A stretch of 20,345 nt of DNA from Acidobacteriota bacterium (GTDB taxonomy: Bacteria; Acidobacteriota; Holophagae; Thermotomaculales; Thermotomaculaceae): positions 1 to 20,345 of the forward strand of contig QMQE01000026.1 of the NCBI GenBank assembly GCA_003650445.1. Direction: 5' to 3'. A model generated the notes under the pieces. The model was not told the origin of the DNA. It ran no database searches and saw only the letters and a list, made by a program, of their open reading frames with translations. Every line of letters starts with the position of its first letter. The stretch's first letter is position 1. The position numbers and the translations under genes are program-made. Positions 1 to 6,602 of the stretch are shown in pieces.

Positions 1-262
1 ACACATCTGGCCCAATCCGTCGCGTTCGATCCCCAGGTTGGTGCGCTCAACTGAAGTTTCGCTCCCGTCCGGGACCGAAATAAGGAATTGTATACTTTTA
101 ATTGAAGTTTCCAGCCCTGGCTGCTTCGCAGGCCATGAAAATGAAGCGCTGTACTTTAATTGGAATTCACATAAACTGTGGTACTCTTTTATAAGCAAAA
201 TGGGGACTGACAAAGCCGGGGTGACTATCCTGTCCTATGGGATCTGGTCGCATCCCTTTTTT
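1..262. other. Window-edge stretch without a supportable gene
   Basis: I see no convincing complete gene here. On the minus strand one frame stays open from 234 down to the window edge and ends with residues reading SVPDGSETSVERTNLGIERDGLG. It has no good ATG start or ribosome site, so it could be the start of a gene lying outside the window or chance. Two near-identical 12-mers, aactgaagtttc (49-60) and aattgaagtttc (100-111), lie 51 bp apart, giving the repeated residues ETS in that frame. A small hairpin cagcc/ggctg sits at 112-123. No tRNA could be folded from the ttcgat at 25-30. Confidence 0.3.
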
Positions 263-264
263 TT
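239..264 (+). terminator. Weak rho-independent terminator, plus strand
   Basis: A 5-bp stem gggat (239-243) / atccc (252-256) with an 8-nt loop is followed directly by eight T residues (257-264). It points rightward, so it would stop transcripts entering from the left, tail to tail with the minus-strand membrane-protein gene that ends at 263. The stem is short, so the call is modest. Confidence 0.4.
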
Positions 265-1003
265 ATCGCATCTTATCCCATACACGATTTTCCCCGCCTG
301 CAAAGACTACAATCAATAGAAAAATAATCCAGAACAGCGACCACCCGATATCCGTCACCACTGGTGCACCGGCAATCAGGGCTAGGAACATAGTCAGCAG
401 AAATCCGATAACCAGCCCCCAAAAACCCCATTGTTCCATCTGCCACAACCCATAAAGGCACAAGAAAAGAAATCCACTGAAACCGAAGAGAATCAGATTG
501 AGAGAAACCACAATGTCCCATTGGGCTCTTCTGAAAAACATGAAAGAAAAGAGAGGGACCAGCGCAACAGCCAGAATCATTGCCCCACCCAGAAACGCGC
601 CGTAAAGAATCCGGTTCCACGGCGGACTCTGCTTCTTTTGCAGAGGGGCAACAGTGGCATTCATATCCGTCCGCACCAAAGCAAATTCACGACCTGCCAA
701 AACCACCAGCGCTCCCGTAACTAGAAATGTGAAAGCAAGGCCCATCGTTATCGTCCGCATAATTGAGTTTGCAACTATCGCCGGGTCAACAAACCTAAAG
801 ACTGAAACTAAACGATCAGAAAAACCTCCGAACCAGAACACAGCAGGATGATACCAGGACAACTGGTTCCAACGATCTGAAAGCGGTCCCTCCATGCTCA
901 TTCTCATTGTTTCCCCAAAGGAATACGCAAAGAACCCCGCCAGCGCAGCAAACACCACCGCCAATCGCAGATAAATCCAGAATTGTTTTCTAAGTTTGTT
1001 CAT
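263..1003 (-). CDS. Hypothetical six-helix integral membrane protein
   Basis: I do not recognise a family. The 246-residue protein is clearly membrane-embedded. Hydrophobic segments lie near residues 8-28, 82-104, 133-157, 163-187, 192-213 and 219-237. A longer, more polar stretch (30-80) follows the first helix and is rich in Trp, Phe and Arg, and a short polar loop containing KKQSPPWNR separates helices 2 and 3. There is no signal cleavage motif and no conserved catalytic signature I can name. The ATG at 1001-1003 is preceded only by a weak purine stretch, so translation may be modest. It stands alone: nothing on the same strand is close enough to form an operon. It could be a small polytopic accessory protein or a lineage-specific orphan. 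The gene itself is well supported by its long hydrophobic reading frame; the function is open. Confidence 0.75.
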   Translation of the reverse strand: MNKLRKQFWIYLRLAVVFAALAGFFAYSFGETMRMSMEGPLSDRWNQLSWYHPAVFWFGGFSDRLVSVFRFVDPAIVANSIMRTITMGLAFTFLVTGALVVLAGREFALVRTDMNATVAPLQKKQSPPWNRILYGAFLGGAMILAVALVPLFSFMFFRRAQWDIVVSLNLILFGFSGFLFLCLYGLWQMEQWGFWGLVIGFLLTMFLALIAGAPVVTDIGWSLFWIIFLLIVVFAGGENRVWDKMR

Positions 1004-1200
1004 AAGTACTTAATCACAAAATATTTCCCGGAACACCCTTTACTAATTTTCTCCTAAAAGGATAAATCTGGGACTCAACAGGACTCACACCTACCACAAG
1101 TACGCTCTCCCCGGATTTGATGGGATGATTGTATTCCTCCTTTCCAGAGCTCGTCAAGGAGAATCAGGCTTCACTTCAGCCCGAATAGCAAATTTTAGAA

Positions 1201-1230
1201 CAAAATTTAGGGACACAAAATTTAGGGACA
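1201..1230 (+). repeat. Perfect tandem duplication of a 15-bp unit
   Basis: The unit caaaatttagggaca occurs twice head to tail (1201-1215 and 1216-1230). A degraded relative, caaattttagaa, lies directly upstream at 1189-1200, so three related blocks are adjacent. In the reading frame of the neighbouring ORF the copies encode TKFRD twice. The last copy also provides the aggga that could act as ribosome site for the ATG at 1239. Confidence 0.9.
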
Positions 1231-1238
1231 GGCAAATA

Positions 1239-1490
1239 ATGAAAGTAAGTGCTTTCATTGGGCTGGCAGATGGAGAACAGACAGGAGAGAAAATCTACTT
1301 CATGGACTGGATGAACAAAACAGATGCCAAAGGGAACGTAACCCAGCGAATCTATCCCACCTTCACCATCAAAGAGGTTGCCACCCTCACCAACGACTTC
1401 GGCGCAAAGCGAGGGACAGGCACTGCAGGCGCGTTCCGCCGAATGTTGAATGGAAAATCAGAGCTCTGTGACTATGGTTTCTATTTATAA
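1239..1490 (+). CDS. Small hypothetical protein (83 aa), unrecognised
   Basis: The frame is open from an ATG at 1125, but I prefer the in-frame ATG at 1239. It has a purine-rich agggacagg about eight bases upstream, and the longer version would run through the tandem duplication. The 83-residue product is polar and shows no signal peptide or membrane helix. Its middle reads DAKGNVTQRIYP, which loosely resembles an Rhs/YD-type repeat, and its C-terminal half contains TIKEVATLTNDFG followed by GAFRRMLNGKSEL, which could fold as a short DNA-binding helix pair. Neither resemblance is strong enough to assign a function. It ends 10 bases inside the convergent A+T-rich gene. It could be a decayed fragment of a larger accessory gene; being a real gene is less than certain. 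Confidence 0.4.
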   Translation: MKVSAFIGLADGEQTGEKIYFMDWMNKTDAKGNVTQRIYPTFTIKEVATLTNDFGAKRGTGTAGAFRRMLNGKSELCDYGFYL

Positions 1491-2221
1491 TAATGTTCAT
1501 CTTTCCAATCATCCATTGCAAACACGGCCGACATTTCACTAATTATTCCTGCATTTATTTGTATTTGTAGACAGATAAATACCACGCTTCTATCTTCTGT
1601 TTCTTTGATAATTTTATCAAGTGCTTGAATCACCCCATTGTCAACCTCATCTCCTTTTCCATCATAATAATTCATTAGCCCCTCTAATGCACAATACTGC
1701 TCTTGGGGATTTTTACTCCCTACCGAGTTCAAAAACAATTCTTTTACTCCCGGAATGCAATAATGTCGCGTCAATTCAGCTAATAATCTTAATGAACCAG
1801 ATTTCCTTGTTTCGTTTCTTTTGCTGTGATCATCAGGGAATTCAAGAATCTCTTTTGACAGTCCAATGAGCCTCGATAGCATTTTTTTACCTTCATTCGG
1901 GTAATCTATACAAAAATCAAGTTCCTCCTCTTCTGATATCTTCAAATTCTGCTTTCGAGAGATGTAGACTGGCAAATTGTTTATAAAATCCCATAATTCC
2001 CTCTCTAAATACGGCAACTTTCTGTTTTTTGCATTTGCTATTTTTAATATTGTAATACAGAATAAATCAATTTCAAAATAAAGCAATTCTCTATGCAGAA
2101 CAGCATCCCACAAGTCTAAAGGCAACCGCTTATGATCTTGTTTGTAATCCTTATTTGAAATAATCCAATCTATTTCTTCACAAATCCGACTTATACTTTT
2201 GAATTTTCTCCTTTGATTCAT
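1481..2221 (-). CDS. HEAT-like alpha-helical protein of unknown function
   Basis: This 246-residue protein is almost entirely alpha-helical by inspection. The second half (about residues 140-235) looks like two or three HEAT/ARM-type helix pairs, for example LRLLAELTRHYCIPGVKEL and EQYCALEGLMNYYDG. The N-terminal 120 residues are basic, then Leu/Ile-rich, with no signal peptide and no catalytic motif. The coding DNA is markedly richer in A and T than everything around it and uses many AAA, AAT and TTA codons, which suggests recent acquisition. The start at 2221 has GAGGT at 2225-2229, and a good promoter lies just upstream. Proteins of this build are often found as immunity partners of polymorphic toxins or as orphan cargo, but no toxin gene is visible beside it, so that role is only a possibility. 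Confidence 0.75.
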   Translation of the reverse strand: MNQRRKFKSISRICEEIDWIISNKDYKQDHKRLPLDLWDAVLHRELLYFEIDLFCITILKIANAKNRKLPYLERELWDFINNLPVYISRKQNLKISEEEELDFCIDYPNEGKKMLSRLIGLSKEILEFPDDHSKRNETRKSGSLRLLAELTRHYCIPGVKELFLNSVGSKNPQEQYCALEGLMNYYDGKGDEVDNGVIQALDKIIKETEDRSVVFICLQIQINAGIISEMSAVFAMDDWKDEHYYK

Positions 2222-2248
2222 GTTACCTCACTTATTCTGTATGATTTG

Positions 2249-2277
2249 AATTTATTCTTTGAGTTGGAAAGAGTCAA
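2249..2277 (-). promoter_or_regulatory. Sigma70-type promoter for the HEAT-like gene
   Basis: On the minus strand TTGACT (2272-2277) and TAAATT (2249-2254) are separated by exactly 17 bp, and transcription would begin about 20 bases before the ATG at 2221. The -35 box matches consensus at five of six positions, the -10 box at four. Confidence 0.55.
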
Positions 2278-2279
2278 GA

Positions 2280-2584
2280 AAAATCCTGCCTTTTCCCACA
2301 GCGTGGGCGTGGACAGCAGAAAATGGGGTAAGGTCAATCTGACTCAATATCCCAGACTACGGAACCTGTTTCAGTTCCGGTACTGGGTCCTGTGCAAAGG
2401 AGGAATGGTACGTCGGTACGCGACCGAGGAGTAGAGGGCATGAACACACGCGCAGATACCCGGGACTTGAGCGTCAATCGGAAAGGAGGGGGCATATCAT
2501 GGCTTGCAGATTGTCCCAAAGAACCCGCACTGCCAGCTTACGCTGATAGTGCGGGTTCGCCTCTTCCAATTACAACATAACTGA
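2280..2584. other. Gene-free stretch rich in stem-loops
   Basis: No convincing protein is encoded here, although one plus frame stays open across 2392-2580. Composition switches back from A+T-rich to G+C-rich. Consecutive inverted repeats are visible: cccac/gtggg (2295-2307); a two-part stem with cccag (2351-2355)/ctggg (2383-2387) outside and cggaac (2360-2365)/gttccg (2374-2379) inside; tcggt/accga (2413-2427); ttga/tcaa (2467-2477); and the long hairpin at 2521-2558. The density suggests a structured RNA or the remnant of a mobile element such as a group II intron piece. I could not match it to a known RNA family: the domain V pattern of group II introns is absent. Confidence 0.4.
2521..2558 (-). 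terminator. Long hairpin 27 bp after the S9 peptidase stop, probable terminator
   Basis: Arms gaacccgcact (2521-2531) and agtgcgggttc (2548-2558) pair perfectly over 11 bp. After one G-T wobble and one mismatch, cagc (2534-2537) and gctg (2542-2545) add four more pairs around a 4-nt loop. Read on the minus strand it lies just behind the last gene of the peptide operon. Only three T residues follow, so it may need Rho or act mainly as a 3'-end stabiliser. Confidence 0.5.
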
Positions 2585-4666
2585 CTATTTGTCCGACTTC
2601 TTGTCCTCAAATGCCTGATTCCGAATCATTTTTTCTGTGCTGTACGGTGCAGCGTCACCGCCAAGATACTTGTGGAACCATTCCAGGTGCGCGTTGTAAT
2701 ACACCGGCATGGACTTTACATAGTCCGGCCAGTGACCATCGTTTTTGAAGATAATCAGTCGCGACGGCACTTTCATCTTTTGCAACGCCGTGAAAAACTG
2801 CATGCTCTGGGTGTAGGGAACCCGATAATCCCGCTCCCCGGTAATCACCAGACACGGCGTTTTAAACTGAGTTACATAACTGGATGGAGACGCTCGATGG
2901 TAGTAGGCCGGGTTTTCCCACGGGGTGCCACCGTTGTCCCACTCCGGGAACCAGAGTTCCTCTGTGGCGTAGTACATGGATTGGAGGTCAAAGATGCCCA
3001 TCATGGAAACAAGGGCCTTGAAATGGCGGTTGTGCCCTTCCAGCCACATCATGGCATAGCCGCCCCAGGACCAGCCCATGGCCCCCATTCGACTGGTATC
3101 CACATAGGGCAATTTTTCCAGGTACCGGGTGGCATTCTCAATGTCTGTCATCACTTTTCCATCATAATCGCCGGAGATGGCAGCGGTGAAGTCCTGGCCG
3201 TAGCCGGTGGAACCGTGGGGGTTGGGAAATGCGACCACGTACCCGGCACCGGGGTACACCTGCCAGTCACCCCGGAAGGAATCCGACCACATGTACTGGG
3301 GGCCACCATGTACGTTGAGAATCAGCGGATATTTCCTTGCCGGGTCAAAATTGTGGGGTTTCACGATAAACATCTGGACTTTGCTGCCATCGGCACCATC
3401 CACCCACACGCTTTCTGCCGGGCGAATGTCTACTTCCCTGGCAATTTCCTGATTGAAATCACTTAAACGGAGGGAAGCTTTCGTGTGTCCGGGGCGAAAC
3501 TTCCAGATTTCATAGGGGGTTCCAATGGAAGAGCGAGTATAGACAATGGTTCCGTCCGGTGTCAATCCGAATTCCCGGACAACGGTACCGCCCAGCACTT
3601 TTTTTATTTTCCCGCTGGTAATTTCAACCCGATACACCGGCTCATATCCCTTTTCGGGAACTGTGAAGTAGATGCTCTTAGAATCTTTTGCCCATTTGAA
3701 TGCGCTCACCCAGTTGTCCAGGGATTCGGTCAGAAAGGTGGTCCGGTGCGTTTTCAGGTCATAGATTGAGAGACGGAAACGGTCGGATTCATAGCCCGGG
3801 ACCTTCTGCATCCGGTAAGCAATGTACCGGCCGTTCGGTGAGTATGCAGGATCCCCGTCATAAGCAGGGTTGGCAGCTGTCACGTTCCTCCCTTTCATCG
3901 TTTTAAGATTCAAAAGGTAGAGGTCGGTGTTCGTGGAAGTTTCTTTGTGCTTGTCAAAATTCACTGCAATACAGGCGGTTTTCCCGTCCGGGGAAACCAC
4001 GAAACTGCCGCCGTAGGTGGGATAGTCCTGTTTCCCTTTTGTCAGTTCAACAATGCTGCCGTCCGTTATGTTCAGGCGAAACAGATGGGTGTACTGCCCG
4101 TCCCGGTATGCGGTCCAGTGTCGGTACAGCAGTTCAGAGGCAAAATGGGCTTGAGTGGCGCCATCTGCCAGTTGTTTATGAAGTTTTTTATTTTCAGTGG
4201 AATCCGCCCCGGCTTCAGGGAAAACGGTACTTTCAAACAGGATACCGGAACCATCGGAAAGGGGCTGGGGGTTTGAAACACCGGTGGAAAAGTCAGTCAG
4301 CTTCCGGGCTTCTCCCCCATTTACCGCCATCTTCCACAGCTGCGCCCCGTCTTTCCTCGTGGACACAAAATAAATGTTTTTCCCATCCGCCGACCATTTG
4401 GGAGCAAAATCAGCTGCTTCATTGAAAGTCAGCTGTTCTGCTTCACCTGTTTTCAGGTTCATTCTCCAGATGTCGCTGTTTTTCTTTGCCTTTTTCAGGT
4501 TGAAATTTGTCACAACAAATAGCATTTCCTTCCCGTTCGGTGACAGCTCCAATGATGAAATGGATTTCAGCCGGTACAGGTCATCCAGCGTGAATGCCCG
4601 TTTTTCAGCCGCCGGAACTCTTACGGCAACACATAGAATTACAAAGAGAAAAATTGCTTTTTTCAT
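2585..4666 (-). CDS. Exported S9 family peptidase (DPP5 / acylaminoacyl-peptidase type)
   Basis: This is a 693-residue serine peptidase of the prolyl oligopeptidase clan that trims di- or oligopeptides outside the cytoplasm. A signal peptide covers roughly residues 1-19 (KKAIFLFVILCVAVRVPAAE). Residues 25-400 form a beta-propeller with TolB/WD40-like blades such as LSPNGKEMLFV, WSADGKNIYFVS, SPDGKTACIAV and YSPNGRYIAY. The C-terminal alpha/beta-hydrolase domain carries the triad: Ser533 in GWSWGGY, Asp613 in GERDYRVP and His645 in NDGHWP. Length is close to Porphyromonas DPP5. The ATG at 4664-4666 has GGAGG (4671-4675) in front. It lies 50 bp behind the OppC-like permease on the same strand, so it is probably the last gene of the peptide-uptake operon. 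The family is certain; the exact substrate (dipeptides versus acylated peptides) is not. Confidence 0.93.
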   Translation of the reverse strand: MKKAIFLFVILCVAVRVPAAEKRAFTLDDLYRLKSISSLELSPNGKEMLFVVTNFNLKKAKKNSDIWRMNLKTGEAEQLTFNEAADFAPKWSADGKNIYFVSTRKDGAQLWKMAVNGGEARKLTDFSTGVSNPQPLSDGSGILFESTVFPEAGADSTENKKLHKQLADGATQAHFASELLYRHWTAYRDGQYTHLFRLNITDGSIVELTKGKQDYPTYGGSFVVSPDGKTACIAVNFDKHKETSTNTDLYLLNLKTMKGRNVTAANPAYDGDPAYSPNGRYIAYRMQKVPGYESDRFRLSIYDLKTHRTTFLTESLDNWVSAFKWAKDSKSIYFTVPEKGYEPVYRVEITSGKIKKVLGGTVVREFGLTPDGTIVYTRSSIGTPYEIWKFRPGHTKASLRLSDFNQEIAREVDIRPAESVWVDGADGSKVQMFIVKPHNFDPARKYPLILNVHGGPQYMWSDSFRGDWQVYPGAGYVVAFPNPHGSTGYGQDFTAAISGDYDGKVMTDIENATRYLEKLPYVDTSRMGAMGWSWGGYAMMWLEGHNRHFKALVSMMGIFDLQSMYYATEELWFPEWDNGGTPWENPAYYHRASPSSYVTQFKTPCLVITGERDYRVPYTQSMQFFTALQKMKVPSRLIIFKNDGHWPDYVKSMPVYYNAHLEWFHKYLGGDAAPYSTEKMIRNQAFEDKKSDK

Positions 4667-4716
4667 GAATCCTCCAGAACCAGTTTTCGCCTCATTTTAT
4701 CACAGGAATGGCAGAG

Positions 4717-5613
4717 TCAGCGGGAATGAATCATACGTTTCAGGTCTTGCCCCAGAATATCGTAAGAAAATATGGACAAGAAAAGCATCACCATCGGCGG
4801 GACGTATATCCACGGAGCAACATTCAAGAATCCCAAGCCCTCGTACACCATCCTGCCCCAGCTGGGGAAAGGCGGGCGCACACCAAGGCCCAGGAAACTC
4901 AGTGTGGCTTCAATCAGAATCAGATTTGCCATATTGAAACTGGCTGACACCAGCACAGGGCCGATTCCGTTCGGAATAAGATGTGTCCGAATAATGTGCC
5001 AGCGGGAAGCACCAGTCGCCACCGCATATTGAACATAATTCATTTCCCTCAACTTCATCACCTCTCCCCGCATGTAGCGCGCGGGCACAATCCACCCGAA
5101 AACACCGAGAATGATTGCCAGTGAAGCAATAGATAGCTCCATTGTCCCTGAGATAAGGATAAGGAGCAGAAGCATGGGGATTGCGTAAAAAAGTTCGACA
5201 AAACGATTGAAAATACGGTCCGGCCATCCACCTGAGAACCCGGCCAGTGCCCCTGCCGGAATCCCGATAAGGAGAGAAATCACCGTGGCCAGAAAGCCGA
5301 TGAAGAAAGAAACCTGCCCCCCGAGGAGCATTCTCGCCAGAATGTCTCTTCCCAGAATATCGGTTCCGAGTAAATGTCTCCCTGACGGTGGTTTAAGAGA
5401 CGCCCCACTGTCAATTCTGAATGGAGAAATATGCAGGATTGGAAACAGGGAAGCGTTCCGGGAATTCGTGGTCAATTGCCCTTCCACTGAAACGGTTTCC
5501 CTCCCATTTGACTTCCGGCTCATCGGATTTACCGGAATCAACATCGGCATACAGATGCTCAGTAGAATGAGTATTGAAATGAATCCCCTGGCTCCGTATC
5601 TAAGAATTCGCAT
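4717..5613 (-). CDS. Peptide ABC transporter permease, OppC/DppC type
   Basis: This is one of the two inner-membrane channel subunits of a peptide/nickel-type ABC importer. The 298-residue protein begins with a membrane anchor (about 8-28), then a periplasmic stretch, and then the diagnostic block HLLGTDILGRDILARMLLG (80-98) that marks the DppC/OppC side. The transport domain spans about 98-290 with several helices. The cytoplasmic EAA loop that contacts the ATPase lies at about 199-215 (TGASRWHIIRTHLIPN). Its ATG has GAGGGT a few bases upstream and overlaps the end of the OppB-like gene by 14 bp, so translation is probably coupled. The residue 30-75 insert before the LGTD block is somewhat long and polar. 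The transported peptide cannot be told from the sequence. Confidence 0.92.
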   Translation of the reverse strand: MRILRYGARGFISILILLSICMPMLIPVNPMSRKSNGRETVSVEGQLTTNSRNASLFPILHISPFRIDSGASLKPPSGRHLLGTDILGRDILARMLLGGQVSFFIGFLATVISLLIGIPAGALAGFSGGWPDRIFNRFVELFYAIPMLLLLILISGTMELSIASLAIILGVFGWIVPARYMRGEVMKLREMNYVQYAVATGASRWHIIRTHLIPNGIGPVLVSASFNMANLILIEATLSFLGLGVRPPFPSWGRMVYEGLGFLNVAPWIYVPPMVMLFLSIFSYDILGQDLKRMIHSR

Positions 5614-6559
5614 TTTTTACCCTCGGATCGAAATGCCGGTACAGAAAGTTAGAAGTTATCAATCCAAAGAAAACAAATAAAGTATCAATAAATACAACTG
5701 CCAGAATAACAGGATAATCCCGTGTCAGAACAGCATCAAAGAAAGTTTTCCCAATTCCGGGAAAAGAAAAGAGAGATTCCACGACTACGGCACCGCTGAC
5801 AATGGCCGGTATAATGAACCCTGCCATGGTCAGGAATGGGAAAATTCCATTCTTTAACACATGCCGCAATACGATCCGGCGGGGAAGGCCACGGCTCTTC
5901 AATGCAAACACAAAGGGAGCGTTCAGTATTTCGTCAAGGGAAGATTTCGTGAAACGGGTGATAAAGACAATTCCCGAAGCCGATAACGTCACCCCGGGAA
6001 GAACAAGGTGATAAAGGACATCTGCGGTATTTTGCAGGGGACCGTTAACATGCAGGTTGAAACTGTGCAGACAACAGGAAGGAAACCAGTGCAGATGGAA
6101 TGCAAAAATGGACAAAAGCCCAACTCCGAGAACAAAATCAGGGATTGCATACAACAGATAAAGAAGAGATTCCAATGGATGACCTGCTTGAGGCGTGTGG
6201 TATGCAAGAAAACTGCCCAAGGTCAGTCCCCCGGAAAAGATAAGAAAAAGAGAGAACAGGTTCAATAGAATTGAATTCCAGAGTCTCGGAAGAATGAGTT
6301 CAGAAACCGGTCGATGCCAGGATAGTGACGTGCCGAATTCCAAACGCACAGCTTTAGCAAGCCACTTTAAATATGCCCCCGGCATTTCCTCAACCCGGGG
6401 CGGATTTACCCCGCTGTTTTTAATCTGTAAGGAGAGGTCAGCGGAATTGGGAAGAACTGTTTCGCCACCAACACGATACACAAGAATAAAAATCAGAAAC
6501 ATGACCACGAGAAATGAAAGAAGGTATATCAGTGGTGATTTCCAGGTGGCATGCTTCAT
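5600..6559 (-). CDS. Peptide ABC transporter permease, OppB/DppB type
   Basis: This is the partner permease of the same importer. The 319-residue protein has an N-terminal helix (about 9-29), a periplasmic segment (30-95) and five more helices. The EAA loop lies at about 217-239 (FALKSRGLPRRIVLRHVLKN), and the family-typical ESLFSFPGIG at 261-270 follows. The periplasmic segment contains RLEFGTSLSWHRPVSELI, matching the usual DppB pattern of LGxS and xVxxxI. It begins 43 bp after the substrate-binding protein gene ends, with only a poor ribosome site before the ATG at 6557-6559. It overlaps OppC by 14 bp. It pairs naturally with the OppC-like protein and the upstream lipoprotein. The importer also needs an ATPase, which is not encoded in this window. 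Confidence 0.92.
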   Translation of the reverse strand: MKHATWKSPLIYLLSFLVVMFLIFILVYRVGGETVLPNSADLSLQIKNSGVNPPRVEEMPGAYLKWLAKAVRLEFGTSLSWHRPVSELILPRLWNSILLNLFSLFLIFSGGLTLGSFLAYHTPQAGHPLESLLYLLYAIPDFVLGVGLLSIFAFHLHWFPSCCLHSFNLHVNGPLQNTADVLYHLVLPGVTLSASGIVFITRFTKSSLDEILNAPFVFALKSRGLPRRIVLRHVLKNGIFPFLTMAGFIIPAIVSGAVVVESLFSFPGIGKTFFDAVLTRDYPVILAVVFIDTLFVFFGLITSNFLYRHFDPRVKNANS

Positions 6560-6602
6560 AAGCTTTGTTCGTTAAGCAAATAATTGTGGGGAGGCTGCAG
6601 CT

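Noticed and set aside
20..45. tRNA-like T-loop gttcgat
   Set aside because: The flanking bases do not pair into a T-stem and no acceptor, D or anticodon arms are found.
38..319. 93-residue plus-strand open frame
   Set aside because: Crosses the terminator at 239-264 and overlaps the end of the membrane-protein gene; no ribosome site and no family likeness.
2521..2558. Group II intron domain V or integron attC site
   Set aside because: The AGC catalytic triad and bulge of domain V are missing, and no attC core boxes or integrase are present; a terminator-like hairpin is the simpler reading.
2392..2580. 62-residue plus frame in the structured gap
   Set aside because: Odd composition, no ribosome site at the right distance, and it runs through the long hairpin; more likely non-coding.
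2672..3466. 264-residue plus-strand open frame
   Set aside because: Antisense to the catalytic domain of the S9 peptidase, whose triad is intact on the other strand.
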